A program made the position numbers and the translations under genes. From positions 1,513,328-1,577,327 of the forward strand of contig BDSI01000002.1 of NCBI GenBank assembly GCA_003117195.1: a stretch of DNA of 64,000 bases. The letters are read 5' to 3'. The DNA is from Eudorina sp. 2006-703-Eu-15. Its lineage: Eukaryota > Chlorophyta > Chlorophyceae > Chlamydomonadales > Volvocaceae. The first letter of the stretch is position 1, and each line of letters starts with the position of its first letter. Under the pieces are notes generated by a model. The model was given only the letters and a program-made list of their open reading frames with translations. It was not told the DNA's origin and ran no database searches. This document shows, one piece after another, positions 18,300 through 29,175 of this stretch.

Positions 18300-21200
18300 A
18301 TGAAGGTCCAGGAGACAGCCGATGTGTTTGGCGAAGAGCTTCTTGGACTCTTGTGGGCCGGGCAATACGCGACTAAAGTCTGCGTCAGTTGTAACGGGCT
18401 GGTTGGTCGGCTCATAGGAGCATGCTCATGCAGCCCGGACCGTATTTGGCTTCAGTGCCGCTGCACGGCTTGTCAGACGCGCGACTCTATTGCGTTTGCC
18501 AAGGGCGGCAACATTCTGTCGCTGACTGAGTTTGCTCAGCACGCATGCTCTCAGCCAGCAAGCATGAAGCTCTTTCAAGTTATACAACCAGGCGCACCAC
18601 ATGAATCGGTAAGATAAAAACTGGGGCCAGGCTGGCATATACGCGGTGTTGGGCAGTTGACATCGTATCGACAAGGGAAGGGGCAATCGCGCAGACTATA
18701 TGATATGAAGTATAACTTTTCAGTGTATATTATGTGTCCAAACTTGCAGCAGCTAAACGGGACGTTCCGACTCTCCGGAACGCACGCTATTTCGGTTGGT
18801 GGGCGGCTTGGTCGCTGATTTACACGCTCCTTGGGATCTTGTTGCGGCTTCCTGTTTAAACATTTGCTGTTATTCAGCACAGCAATTCTGGCCTATTAGT
18901 GCGGTACCGAAGAGCTCTTGACGTTTCAGTCGTTATGTACCTCACTCCGCCGTTGGTAATGCCCCCCAAACACTCCGCCGTCTAATCGGGCCCTCTCAGC
19001 CTTCCGGCCCACAGCCACCACCCGCCTTGCCACCCCGCCTTCCCGACCCCCGCAGTTGCCGCTCCTGGACTGGCTACGAGCCGCCAACGAGCACATGGGG
19101 GGAGAGGCGCTGGCCAGGCGGCAGCTGTGCGTGTTCTGGAGCGGGTACGACGACTCGCACGACACACCCAACACCTGGCGCTCGGCCACCATCCGTCGAA
19201 TCAACAAGGAGACCGGCGTGTGCGAAGTCAAGTAAGCAAGCGGGCGAAACAGGAGGAGGAGACGCGACGTTTGCCTATCCGCCCCCGTCCGCCGTATGCA
19301 CCGCCGACGTGTTGTGACCCTGCGACAGTGTTGCTATCTTAAATAAAAAGAATTTACGGGCAAAAAACCCGGAAATTTTCTATTTCCCGGACCCCCAAAA
19401 AACCTGCGAGATTTCATTTATTTGACGCTGTGGAGAGCCGGAAATCTGCCCTGCCAACTATTTTGCAGACTGCCAAAAAGGTCTGGAAATCTGCAGGCGC
19501 AGGGGCAATTCCTGCGTCGTACACCTGTCTACCGCCAAAACGCACTCTGATGCCGTGTCCCCAACTCCTGGTGACCCTCCCATATGCATCCGCGACGCCA
19601 GGAAAGCGCGCTTCAGCCCTCCAAGACTGAGAAACCCTGTCGTAGCTGTGGTAGCAGTGGCCCTGCTGCCGAATCACGCAGAAATATTTCCGGCCTGCCT
19701 CAGACGTTTTTATTTCCTGGCACCTAGGAAGGCCCCCAAAATCTGTCCTGCCAAAGATTTTTTGGCTACTGGCGACAGGCCGGAAACCTGCGGAATTCTA
19801 TTTCCCCGTTTTGGAAGATAGCAACACTGCCCTGCGACCCATGGGACAGGCCTGCGACCCATGGGACCCATGGGACGGGGCCTGCGACCCATGAAACGAG
19901 CTTGCGACCCATGGGGCGCCGCAGCAGGTGCCGACAGCCGCCAAACCTGCCCCTCCCTGCCGCATTGGCGGCTGTCGTTTCTATGGGTTTTTAACCCATT
20001 TCCCCGACTGTACGTAACGCGGATCACAACAAAGCTAACTTGTTGTGGTCCACCCCCGCACCACCACCACCACCAGGTACCACGATGACCGCCGCAAGCG
20101 CAGCCAGGCCTTCCTCTACCTTCCCCTCGCCATCGTACACTTCGCCCGCTGCCCCCCAGCTCCCGGGGCCGACCCGCGGGTCGTTGCCGACGGACAGGCG
20201 CCGATTCCGCCCGTGCTGCCGCTGCCGCAGCCGCCAATGCCCCACCACCAGGCAAAGGAGCAGACGCTGATGCTGCCGGCGCCGCCGCTGTCGGCGGTTT
20301 GCCTGACCGCTGCCGCGGATGCATCGCCGCCGCCGCCGCCGCAGCACCACCAGCAGCAGCAGCACCACCACCACCACCATTATTTGGGTGCTGTCTCGGC
20401 CTCACCCTCACCTGCGTCACCAGCGGCGAGCGCCGATCCGCACTTCGCCACGGGTACGACAGGCTCAGCATCCGCCACGACACCGCCGCTGCACGTGCGG
20501 GTCAGATCCGAAGATTGGTCGTACAACGCAACAGCGCTGCCCGGGTGCGCCGGGGTGAAGGACGCCGAGCGGATGCTGGGCACGGGCGCATCCCTGCCAC
20601 CGCTTACGGCGGCGCCGACGCCGCCATGCTTCTTCCTATCCTGCAACACGGGTACGACACCGCCATCTCTCGTCCAAGGCGACGTCGTGGTGTACGGCGG
20701 ATCTCCCCGCTGCGAGTCTTCGCCGGAGTCCCCTGCCAAGCGGTGCTGGTCAGCCGACTGCGGGGCGGGTCAGGCGGACGGCTCTGACGCCGACGGTGGC
20801 ACCGCTGACAGTTCCACGCCGCCGTACAAGCTGCAACGGACGGCCGGCGCCTTCCCCGGACAGTTGCCGACGGCGACGGTGTTGCTTCCGTCGTCATCGG
20901 TGTCGTCGTCGGCCCCGTTAGTGGCGCTCGGCGGCGGCGGCGGCGGCGGCAAAGGCGACGGCGGCGTCGAGGTCGCCGCCGCCGTCACCTCGCGGAGCTG
21001 GACGCTGGTTAGCTCGGCGTCATGGACCGGTGCCGTACAGGCCGCCGGTTCCAGCCCCACTGGTTTCGGGGCCGACAGTTTTCGGCGCAGTTCCTACCTG
21101 CGATCCTCTTCTTCTTCTTCGTCGTCGTCGGCAGCGGCAGCGGCGCTGCCGGCGTTCTGGCCGCCGACCGACGGCTTGGCGCTGCTGCGAATGCTGGACG

Positions 21201-22454
21201 AGGCATCGTCCGCCCAGGGAAACAAAACCGCTGCCACCGCCATCACCACAGCCGCCAACAAGCAGCCGCCGTCGGCGCCTTGGTTCGACACCGCCTTCAT
21301 GACCCTCCCGAGTGCAGGTTCCGACCCAACACAAATGCCCGAGCGCTTCACAGCAGCGCCCGGCCACTGCAACCCAGCGGCATCCAGCGGCATCTGCGAC
21401 GGCGCGCGGCCGCCTTGCCTGACGACGTCCAGCACAGCGCCGTACAATTCCGCGACGCCGTACCCCACGCTGCCCTCGTCGTCAATGGTGTCGTACGGCG
21501 CAGCCGCGCCTGCAGGAATTGTGTCTCTTGGGGTAGCCCCTCCGACGGCGGCAGCGGCGGCGGCGTGGTCGACGGCGGCGGCGGTGGCGGCGACACCTGG
21601 AGCCACGACGACGGCCCCGGGTCAGGTCGAACAGCCGCCTCCGCTCAGCGGCCCTCTGGAACTGCTTGCTCCGAAACCATCTCCAGGTACGCAGCCGTTT
21701 GTGAACAAATCGTCGGCTCACCGTGGCAAGTTTGTACGACTGTACTGTGGGCCGGTTGGCCGTTGAAACATCGGTTGACTTTTACAAACCTCATGTCGCT
21801 GTGCGATACGGAAGCACGGCCGTGAGTTTGAGAACGACCCACTTCGTCCGGGCCCTTCCCAATTTGATGACTGTTGCGCTGAGTTGCTCGTCATAATGCC
21901 GTACGACCCATCCAGATTCGACACCCGACGGCGATGTCTTCAACGCTGTCGGCGGCGCCGTCAGCGGTGCCGGCGATTGCCCCGCCGTCGTCACCGCCGC
22001 CTCGTGCGCCGGCGGCCCCGTCAACGTAGGCAACCTCACTACCGCCGTTGCCGTACAGCCGTACATTCATTTCGACCGAACGTCCGTCAGCAGTGTGCCG
22101 CGGCCGCCATCCGCCGGCGGCGGCAACCCAGGACCCTTCGGCCTTGACTGGCACGGCGCACCTTCCGAGCCTGCGCCGACTGCAGCTGAGGCCATACTTT
22201 CCAACAACGCGGCGGTGCCGCAGCCTGACCCGACAGCAGCAGCAGCTGCTGCCGCCGCCGGTGGCGCGCCCGCGGCAACGGCCGCGCCGCTGGCTCCCTC
22301 TCTGGCCTCCACCGCCTTTGACGCGGAACTCGACGCCCTGCTGGCTTCGACGTTCGATTTCTTCGCTGATGCCGCCGAGCTTGACGACCCGCGCTGCGCG
22401 CGGCTACTTGCCGTACAGCCGTCCGGCGCCCCAGGCTGCGTCAGTCAGCCGTGA
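18300..22454 (+). CDS. Putative chromatin/transcription regulator: Cys-rich SAND/TDBD-like plus Tudor-like modules
   Basis: Exons 18300-18608, 19056-19231, 20077-21686 and 21916-22454 join in frame (877 aa from ATG 18300). Phases at the three junctions are 0, 2 and 1. The first two exons encode a module with VCVSCNGLVGRLIG, CRCTACQ, ILSLTEFAQHACSQ and LPLLDWLRAANEH. This spacing (Cys cluster, then FxxHA, then a Leu-rich helix) resembles SAND or TPL-binding (TDBD/Tify-associated) domains. The following exons encode CVFWSGYDDSHD, WRSATIRRINKETGVCEVKY and FLYLPLAIVHFARCP, a Tudor/agenet-like beta-barrel pattern. The remaining about 700 residues are Pro/Ala/Ser/Gln/His low complexity, typical of transcription regulators. 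Both domain calls are inference from motif shape. The true N-terminus is uncertain (see 17959-18144). Confidence 0.7.
19326..19829. mobile_element. Non-autonomous hAT-type DNA transposon (MITE-like), 504 bp
   Basis: Perfect 15-bp terminal inverted repeats CAGTGTTGCTATCTT (19326-19340) and its reverse complement (19815-19829). They are flanked by a perfect 8-bp direct repeat CCCTGCGA at 19318-19325 and 19830-19837. An 8-bp target duplication with a CAGTG-type terminus is the hallmark of the hAT superfamily. The interior is AT-richer than the host gene, has short repeated words (CCGGAAA, CTGCC, TTTCCC), and encodes nothing. It sits wholly inside the 19232-20076 intron of the regulator gene, so it is spliced out. 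Confidence 0.88.
19830..19918. repeat. Short tandem CCTGCGACCCATGGG units
   Basis: Imperfect copies of CCTGCGACCCATGGGAC follow the hAT element directly, four to five in number (near 19831, 19851, 19879 and 19902). One copy of the target-site duplication is part of this repeat, so insertion may have occurred at the edge of an existing array. Confidence 0.7.
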
Positions 22455-22574
22455 TGGGGATCCAGTCGGGCTGCGGCGGCGGCGGCGGCAGCAGCGGCAC
22501 GCAAGTCATGCCGACGCCCGCCGCCGCCGCCGTCCCCGCCGCCGCGCCAACTTGGATCCGCCCAGGGTGATCCT

Positions 22575-22612
<38 letters not shown>

Positions 22613-22659
22613 TGACGCCCCGGGCGCTTCCTGCCTCAACAGAGCCTGCCTGGGTGGAC

Positions 22660-22664
22660 TGTAA
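22660..22664 (+). terminator. TGTAA polyadenylation signal, regulator gene
   Basis: TGTAA about 206 nt past the stop at 22452-22454. The intervening 3' UTR is extremely CCG-rich (22570-22615). This is the first TGTAA seen after the stop. Confidence 0.5.
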
Positions 22665-25500
22665 GCAAACGCCAGCGGTTGGGGCCTCGGGATGAGCGGA
22701 CCGTACCCGTGTCGTACACCTGCCAGCGCTCGACGCGTAGTGCCGGTTTGTGCGAGGCTTCCGACGATTTCCCGTCGGCGGCGCCCGCAGGGGACGAGCG
22801 GTAGGTACTGCAGGCTTGGGGGGAGTGAGGCTGACGGATCGGCCTCCGACCGACCCAGGGATGCCGCACACGGCCCCGGGGCGCGGTTCCCGCCTTTTGC
22901 TTGGATGAGAGCATAGGAGGTCAGGAGGTTAGGAGTGGAATGACCCACCCAAAGGTCGGGTTCCTTCACCGGCGATTATTGTCGGACGTACTGTATGTAC
23001 GAGCAGTTGCTGCCGTACGTTGTGCGGCGTACCGTACTTTGTTTTGCAGGATGCGCCCTGCCGCGCGCAGACCAGTGCAAGAGTGGGCGGATTGCGCGTT
23101 AAAAGAAAGCGAGAAAGCGAAAGCAAAAGAACACGCCGCAGTCGCAGTCACAGCAATTTCAAGGAGTGGGCCTTTGGGGAAGATATTGTACCCATGGGAT
23201 GTCGTACTGGGATCCATACATTCAGGCTTGTCCGATGACGTCATTATTTATCTGGGGTTTTGTTGTATGTCGTACCAGAATGCTTCCCAAGGGGCAGGGG
23301 TCGGCCCCGCGGTGAGGCGGGTGGTAGGTCTGTGGTCGGGATACGGCGTGTATTACGTATTTCATTTGCGGGCCCGCACAGAGAAGAGTGGGCGGAGACA
23401 GGCACGTTACTCTCCTGGCGTCGGTGGTGTCGGCGGTGGTGGTTATGGTGGTTGTGGTTAGTTATCGAGATACGTTTCCACTCCTGGCGTCGGTGGTGTC
23501 GGCGGTTGTGGTGGTAGTTAGTTACTGGTGGTCGTCCTTGAAATGTACGGATGTCGTTTTGGGGCGCGATGGCTTGACTGTCTCAAGAGACGTGCAAGAA
23601 AGTTTTGGTCGCGCCGCCGTGGCGCGACTGTCGAGCAACTAATATATATGTATATTGCAGTGCCATAATTTACTGGAGGTTTGTCCTGAGGGCATGTACA
23701 ATCGTACGACGCTGGTACGCCACAATCGGCGTAAGCCCGGACCGTTCGTCCAGCTGCTGCAGGCCTCTGAAATTGCTTGGAAATGTGTTTGCTTGCTTCC
23801 AGCCGAATGGGTCAGGAGCGTGTGTGTGTTCCTACCCGACGTCCCTTGCCAGGTGGACCGAGAAGAGGTTCCCCATTTTAGCCGTCGGTCGATTAGTGCC
23901 GGTTGTTCGTTGGTTGCCGGTTGGTTGGTTGGTTGCTGCTTGCCTGCGCTCAAGAAAGTTCTGCTTCGCATCCTATTCCCCAAAAGCTGTTGCACTCTAA
24001 ACGTGTTTTAGCTGTTGTCCCAGCTCGTTTTTCCTGTGGTTGGCCGTTCGGGAGCTCTGTGGCGTGCGGCAGTGGTGGCGTTTTGTGTGTTTCATTTGTG
24101 GATAGCCCATCAGACTTCAGAGGTGTTCAGAGGACCGCGGCATGGCACTATTGACATGAGACGCGGCGGAGTCTTGTCGTACCAGCAGTTATCGTACCAG
24201 CAGTTGTCGTACCAGCAGTTGTCACACTCGTTGACCTCGGTTCTGTCGATATTGAAACTATATGCTCCGACCACTTGGCATGTTGGCAGTCGTACTATCG
24301 GGCGGCTTACATAAGTCGGCGGTGGGTGGCGCATGGCGCGTGGCGGTCATCGGTCTCAGCACCGTCGCCGTTACCATTACAGTGAAAAATTTATAGCAAT
24401 ATGCTGCTGCTGGTTCTGGTTCACTTCTTGCGGGTAGTGCGATGGTACGGTAGTCGATAGTGTGAAGTACAGCTCGTCCTTATCAGCTTGGGTAAGGGCG
24501 CGGCTGAAGAACTGATACTGATACCTCGTTTGTTTGTCCGGTGGCGTCGCGCGCCGCAACGCGCGCGCGCACACTGCTTGAGCGGCCCGCAAGGCGAGGC
24601 GCTCCGATTTTCGATCATCGAGTTTTCTGAGCGGGCGGGCACCCGCCCGCCTACTTGCTGCACCCAGCTGACCTGCCAGGTGCTGCGGGGTTGCAACGTT
24701 GGCCGGGGGTTGCAGGGGACCCCCCGCGGGGTCCTCTATGCGGGTCAGGCCACGTGGGCACGCTGCCGTACAATGCGATGATGCGTTAGTTACCGACAGC
24801 GAGCCGCGTGGCACGCAAGGAGACGGCGCGCGATGGGATCTGTACGGCAGCAGAGGGGCAGGCCGGCCGGCATGCGCTTGCGCCGCGCCTGTGGGAATAA
24901 CGCGGCGGAGTACCTCAGCATTCCAGTGTTAGTACGAGAACTTGTACGGATTGTACGCCAGTAAGGCATGGGGCGTTGAGCCAGAGAAGCCACGCAAGGA
25001 CGCAAGTCATCCGTGACTGTATGGGCTACAGATACCGGGTGCTGCGGGCGCGAGGGCGCAGTCGGGTTGGCGCGCGCGGAGGAGTCCTGGCGGCGCCGAC
25101 GTGGGCCCGCCGCCGCCACGATTGCGTGTCGTGGCGGGCGCGAGGGCGGAGGTAGGCGGCGGAGGGCTGCCCCGGGGAGGGCTGCGCGGCGGCAGCAGGC
25201 ACACACAGCGTTTGCGCTTGTCGGCGTGTTGTTGATGATGATGATGAAGGGATCAGGACTCGGGTGAGGACGGATCTCGCGCTCCTTTGGCCCGTTTCGC
25301 CAACTAGGTGCAAGTGTCGCCCGTGGTCGGACGCTCGTGTCATCTACGGCGCGTGCGCGCGCGCTAGCTGGTGCTGTGTTACAAGGGCCCGGACCGGGTC
25401 ATGCGGCGGTGGTCGAGTTACGGTACGCCGGGGACCGGGTTCAGTCCCGGGCACGCATCTCCGGATGTAAGAGAGCGCGGGGAGACCCGGCTCACGATGA
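22665..25500. other. Long region without a supportable gene
   Basis: About 2.8 kb with no ORF showing recognisable domains. It holds a 25-bp direct repeat CTCCTGGCGTCGGTGGTGTC followed by GGCGG (near 23409 and 23481), GTTGG repeats near 23918-23936, and a 15-bp tandem at 24178-24222. It also has many CGTAC words. It could include an unrecognised non-coding transcript or decayed gene. Confidence 0.45.
24178..24222. repeat. 15-bp tandem repeat, 3 copies
   Basis: Unit CGTACCAGCAGTTGT occurs three times head to tail, with one A/G difference in the first copy. Confidence 0.85.
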
Positions 25501-26118
25501 CATGCGTGCCATACCGAGTGCACTACTACAGTGCGGTCAACTTCAAGTTCGGCGCTTTCCACATCGCGCTCGTGTCCGGCACCAAGGGCAAGGCCTACAA
25601 GCCGCAGAGGGTGTACCAAGGTGGAATACGATGGGGTGAAATGGACAGAGGGTGGTGCGCCACCCATAGCCGCGAGTACCACCGAGTAGAGGGACCCCAA
25701 CCAAAACAACCTGTCCGCAAAGTGCAGCCGCACAACGTGGAAGCCCATGCGCACTGCAGCGACATCCTTCTCACGGTCCCGTTTAGGATTCACGGTTACA
25801 AGGGGGACCAACAACCCGTTTAGCCTGCACCTCAGACGTGACTTTCTTGTACGACCCGTCAACGTGCTGCTCACCGTCCACCTCTATCAGCACTCCATGC
25901 TCATAAAGCCACAGGTCGAAGGCACCTGCATCTGGGACGATATGCGCCTCCCAGACCACCGTCACCTGGCGGCTGTGGGTCCCTTGTAATAGAGAGGCCA
26001 CTTCACATGCCGCCGCGAAGGCGCCCCTGCCGTACTTGCTCAGCCGCTTGGATCCGCTGTGAAAGGGGCAGTCAAAGCACGTGTGCAAGTCACCATGCCG
26101 TCGTATGTTGCTCGCCAC
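25344..26118 (-). pseudogene. PD-(D/E)XK (Vsr/DUF559-like) nuclease fold, frame broken
   Basis: Read from 26118 down, the frame gives a Cys-containing segment (HTCFDCPFHSGSKRLSKYGR), then VVWEAHIVPDAGAFDLWLYE and VLIEVDGEQHVDG. In another frame it continues KRDREKDVAAVRMGFHVVRL then HFAD. The pattern FDxWL, IEVDGxQH, then RDxxKDxxxxxxGFxVVRL is that of the Vsr/DUF559/DUF2726 branch of restriction-endonuclease folds. Candidate catalytic residues are the E of WEAH, the D of FDLW, and E and D of IEVDG. The two halves are separated by a 37-bp insertion bounded by a 9-bp direct repeat (25778-25786 and 25815-25823), which shifts the frame. No ATG is seen at the 5' end, so upstream exons may exist or be lost. 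Sequence beyond HFAD towards 25344 is open but uninformative. Confidence 0.6.
25501..25620 (+). other. Possible orphan exon
   Basis: Starting at an ATG near 25498, the plus frame MTCVPYRVHYYSAVNFKFG continues GAFHIALVSGTKGKAYKPQR and ends at CAAG|GTGGAA. Its codons are strongly GC3-biased, as in real algal exons. It overlaps the tail of the minus-strand nuclease frame. No partner exon was found, so it may be a fragment. Confidence 0.3.
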
Positions 26119-27940
26119 TGCATGTCTGCTCTAGTAAACGTAGCATTGACAGGCACACCTCCACAGCACCGCTATGCAGCAGTCTGTGCCCCGTGCAGTC
26201 AGAGGCTCCGCATTTTTGGAGCTGTAGAAGGGAAACACCCAGGACTCGAAAACTTTCCGGTTGTGCCCTCCTCTCCTCTTCTGTAGACCACACGCGGGAA
26301 GAAGCAGGTTGCCGCACGTGGACCTACAGCCGAGGAGTTCAAGGCATTCGTACGCCGGTGCCTGAATAAATGGAACCGCGGACCAAGACAGGGCTGGACA
26401 CGTCGAGACCTCTCATGCACGCGTTGGGTCATGGGCCCAAGCGCCCAGCTTATCCACGGGTCTGCCATATGAAGGCGCATCGCGGAGAGGCAGGGCGGCG
26501 TGGGTCTGACGCCGCTACGCTACGTCGGGGGAAACGTGTGTGTGTGCGGGGGGGTGGAGAGCTGAGACCGGACCGCAGAGGACCCTGGGGGTGATAATGT
26601 TGGCCTTCCGCAAGCGCGAGCAGCCATCGCGCATTATGCCCGTCGGCCGTTGCTCCCACTCCACCCACCCGCCTGGGCTGGTTTCATTTAACCCACCCGC
26701 CTCGCACAACAAACTCGGCAGGCTCACATGAGCATACGTACAACAGCACGAGAAATCATCATTACCGACCGCTCGCATCCACTCCGTCGTGTTGTGGGGG
26801 TCTTGACCTTCACTGAGTGCCCGTGGCCCCCATTCCTGAGCACCAGCACATTCAGTCTAACCTAGGATTCTTGCATTAAGAAACTTACGAGGCTGACAGC
26901 TGCCCCGACCTTGCTGCTCGTCCACCGCCTCCACTCGACTTGAACAGCCGTCACGCGCTCATTTCCCTCAGAAGTCTGCACCATCGTTTTAGAAAACAAC
27001 GGCAGCAACACGCAAACGTACTCATCACCTGCCGCCCACCCATCCGTCCAATCGTTTCTGTAAATTTACATCTGCGTTACCCCTACCTGCAGCTGCCAAA
27101 CGTGTTACCCCTACCTGCAGCTGCCAAATATGCGCCCGCAACCCAAGATCTGCTCGCAGGACGCGCATGAGTGTCGTGACGTGGAACGCCATCGCCACCC
27201 CTGACTGAAGTCCCTCTCGCCCCAGTGTCCACCGCATCGTCGGCTTTGCGATGGTAAACTCCATACGTGTGCACGCATCAACATGACCCATCTTGAACCT
27301 GGCCATCACGGATACCGAAGGCACGAGGCCCCAATGTCCCACCGTGCCACCTCCCTACCGATCCCTCAAGTCCCAAGGATGACATTTTGCAACTCTCAGC
27401 GTCTTCGCGGGCGCCATCGCCGTTGCCAGGTCATTGTGCAATCGAGGAGCACGGTCGCCACGAACTTTCCCACCCTTGGTATGCAAGGTGGCGTCTGGCG
27501 GCAGGGCGTGTCCTCAACTCGTGTTGTTTCAGCTGTGGTCCACATGGCTCGGCTGCTTGGTGCCGCGAAGTCGCACCACCGCGGCTGCGCAAGCCTGCCT
27601 ACCAGCTATGAGCACGACAAGCCCACCCCTGCTGGCGGCGCCAGCCATGACGACCTCCACAGAGGCAGCCGCACTCAAAGCTCTGGGGAGTCATCAGCAT
27701 AAGATCGCCGCCCTCCACGCGGCGACTCCATGACGTGCTGCAGCCTTCTGGCCATCCTCCAACACGACCCGACGGCCCGAAGAGTATGTGCTATGCGAAA
27801 CGTACAACCGACATGCCCCACCTATTACATGAATACTGGTGCATACAAGGTCTGTCTTTGAAACACGATGCTACTGGTACATGAGCTAAGATTGACCGCT
27901 CTGCCATAACGACTACTAAACTGTACGGACAGATTTACAG
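26119..27940. other. Gap without a supportable gene
   Basis: Mixed-composition 1.8 kb between the nuclease remnant and the ZNF593-like gene. A minus-strand frame at about 26180-26230 encodes KCGASDC and could be a lost zinc-ribbon exon of the nuclease. TGTAA in minus sense at 27827-27823 may serve the ZNF593-like gene; another lies 1 nt after its stop (27939-27935). Confidence 0.4.
27076..27128. repeat. 25-bp direct repeat, 2 copies
   Basis: GTTACCCCTACCTGCAGCTG followed by CCAAA occurs at 27076-27100 and again at 27104-27128, a 28-bp period. No coding role is seen. Confidence 0.85.
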
Positions 27941-28705
27941 TCACTCGTCCATCTCCGCAGTGCCGGCCGCGGCGCCAGTCCGAAGTCGGGGTCCATTGTC
28001 GGGCGCCCCCATGCCGGCGGCCGCCTCAGCGTCTCGCTGATTGTGTGGCCGTGCCGTCGTGTTAAGCATCTTAGCACGCCGCTTGTGAGGCTTCTCGCTC
28101 TCGTGGGTCGCCAGGGCGGTCGCTGAGTTGAAGTATTTGCTGGTACAGCGTGCAAGGATCGGCAGGAGAGGCACAGAGTGGGTGCAGGCCGGTGCCTTTC
28201 CAGGTACGCGAATCCCTGCGGACCCATCAGCAAGAAGCCTCCCCGCGATACATTCCCGAAGAGTCTGACGCAGAGGGGATAGAGCTGATAGAGCTGATAG
28301 AGCATTTAGGTCAACTGCCGTCACCCGACAGCACAGCCCTGAACTACCCTGCTCACCCGCACGGTATGCAGTAATGCTTTCCGAAGCCTGGAACATCCTC
28401 ATCCAACTCCGCCCTGCGAAAGCGCAACAAGCGTAGTCGCATAGGATTTGCGCCGACGTCAAGGAGGCTTCACAGCTGCGCCGCCGCAAGGCCTGGTGCA
28501 CATCAGAGGCGCGTCATCATAATACCTACTTTCCAGTCGTCCCTTGAGGCCCGGTCTTGCCATCATGCACTTGTGCGGGCGGCTTCCGAACGTCCTCCCA
28601 GAGCTGGTCGATATGCCGCTCCTGAAACTGCCCACGCCTTTGCCTCTTGAACGTCTTCCGATGCTTGTGGTCTCCACCGACCTTTCGTTTACCAATACCA
28701 CCCAT
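27941..28705 (-). CDS. ZNF593/BUD20-like C2H2 zinc-finger ribosome-biogenesis factor
   Basis: Three exons: 28705-28530, 28413-28357 and 28139-27941, totalling 432 nt (143 aa). The N-terminus is MGGIGKRKVGGDHKHRKTFK followed by a basic stretch. The zinc finger is assembled across both introns: ELDEDVPGFGKHYCIPC, G, KYFNSATALATHESEKPHKR. It ends with the family-typical DAEAAAGMG. Cys-x2-Cys and His-x5-His ligands are intact only in the spliced product, which strongly supports the model. From family knowledge (yeast Bud20, human ZNF593) it is a nuclear pre-60S shuttling factor. The length matches the family (about 116-170 aa). Confidence 0.93.
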
Positions 28706-29175
28706 TTACTTCTAGCCGGCCACACGGCAAGAGCACAATGTATATATAATACTCGGTAGGACAGGTAAACCGTTCAATTTCAAGCCCAGATGACGTGGCT
28801 GCAAACATTAGAATCATGGTGAAATGGAAAGGTTTTGGAAGGTGGCGTGTACGACCGTTGTCCTGAATAATTGTAACGCTTTGAAGTGGACTTACTGCAC
28901 AGCATTACTGCACAGACAGGGCTGCGGGCTATTGTGACCTGCTCTGAAGCGAATTATATCGGCCGCCCGTGTTGGGAGCAGACGCTCTTTTGTGCCGCGG
29001 AATTAACTTGCAGCGCGACCTAGAGACTGCATTGCCGAACGAATAATCCACAATCTGTGTTTTCACCAATTGCGTTGCGCAACACATATACTGCGTGGTC
29101 CGTAAGGTCCGCAAAGGCGCGCACGTAGTTTACTCGCTCGCGGGGCAGCGCCCGTATCGCTGCCCAACCAAGAAA
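28706..29175. promoter_or_regulatory. Divergent promoter region, ZNF593-like / squalene epoxidase
   Basis: 470 bp between two start codons in opposite directions, AT-richer than either gene. TATATATAATAC at about 28740-28750 lies 35-45 bp upstream of the minus-strand ATG and could be a TATA-like element for it. I did not resolve further sites. Confidence 0.45.

Noticed and set aside
25778..25823. Ultra-short intron in the nuclease gene
   Set aside because: The 37-bp segment has no GT-AG, GC-AG or AT-AC boundary at any position within the direct repeats.
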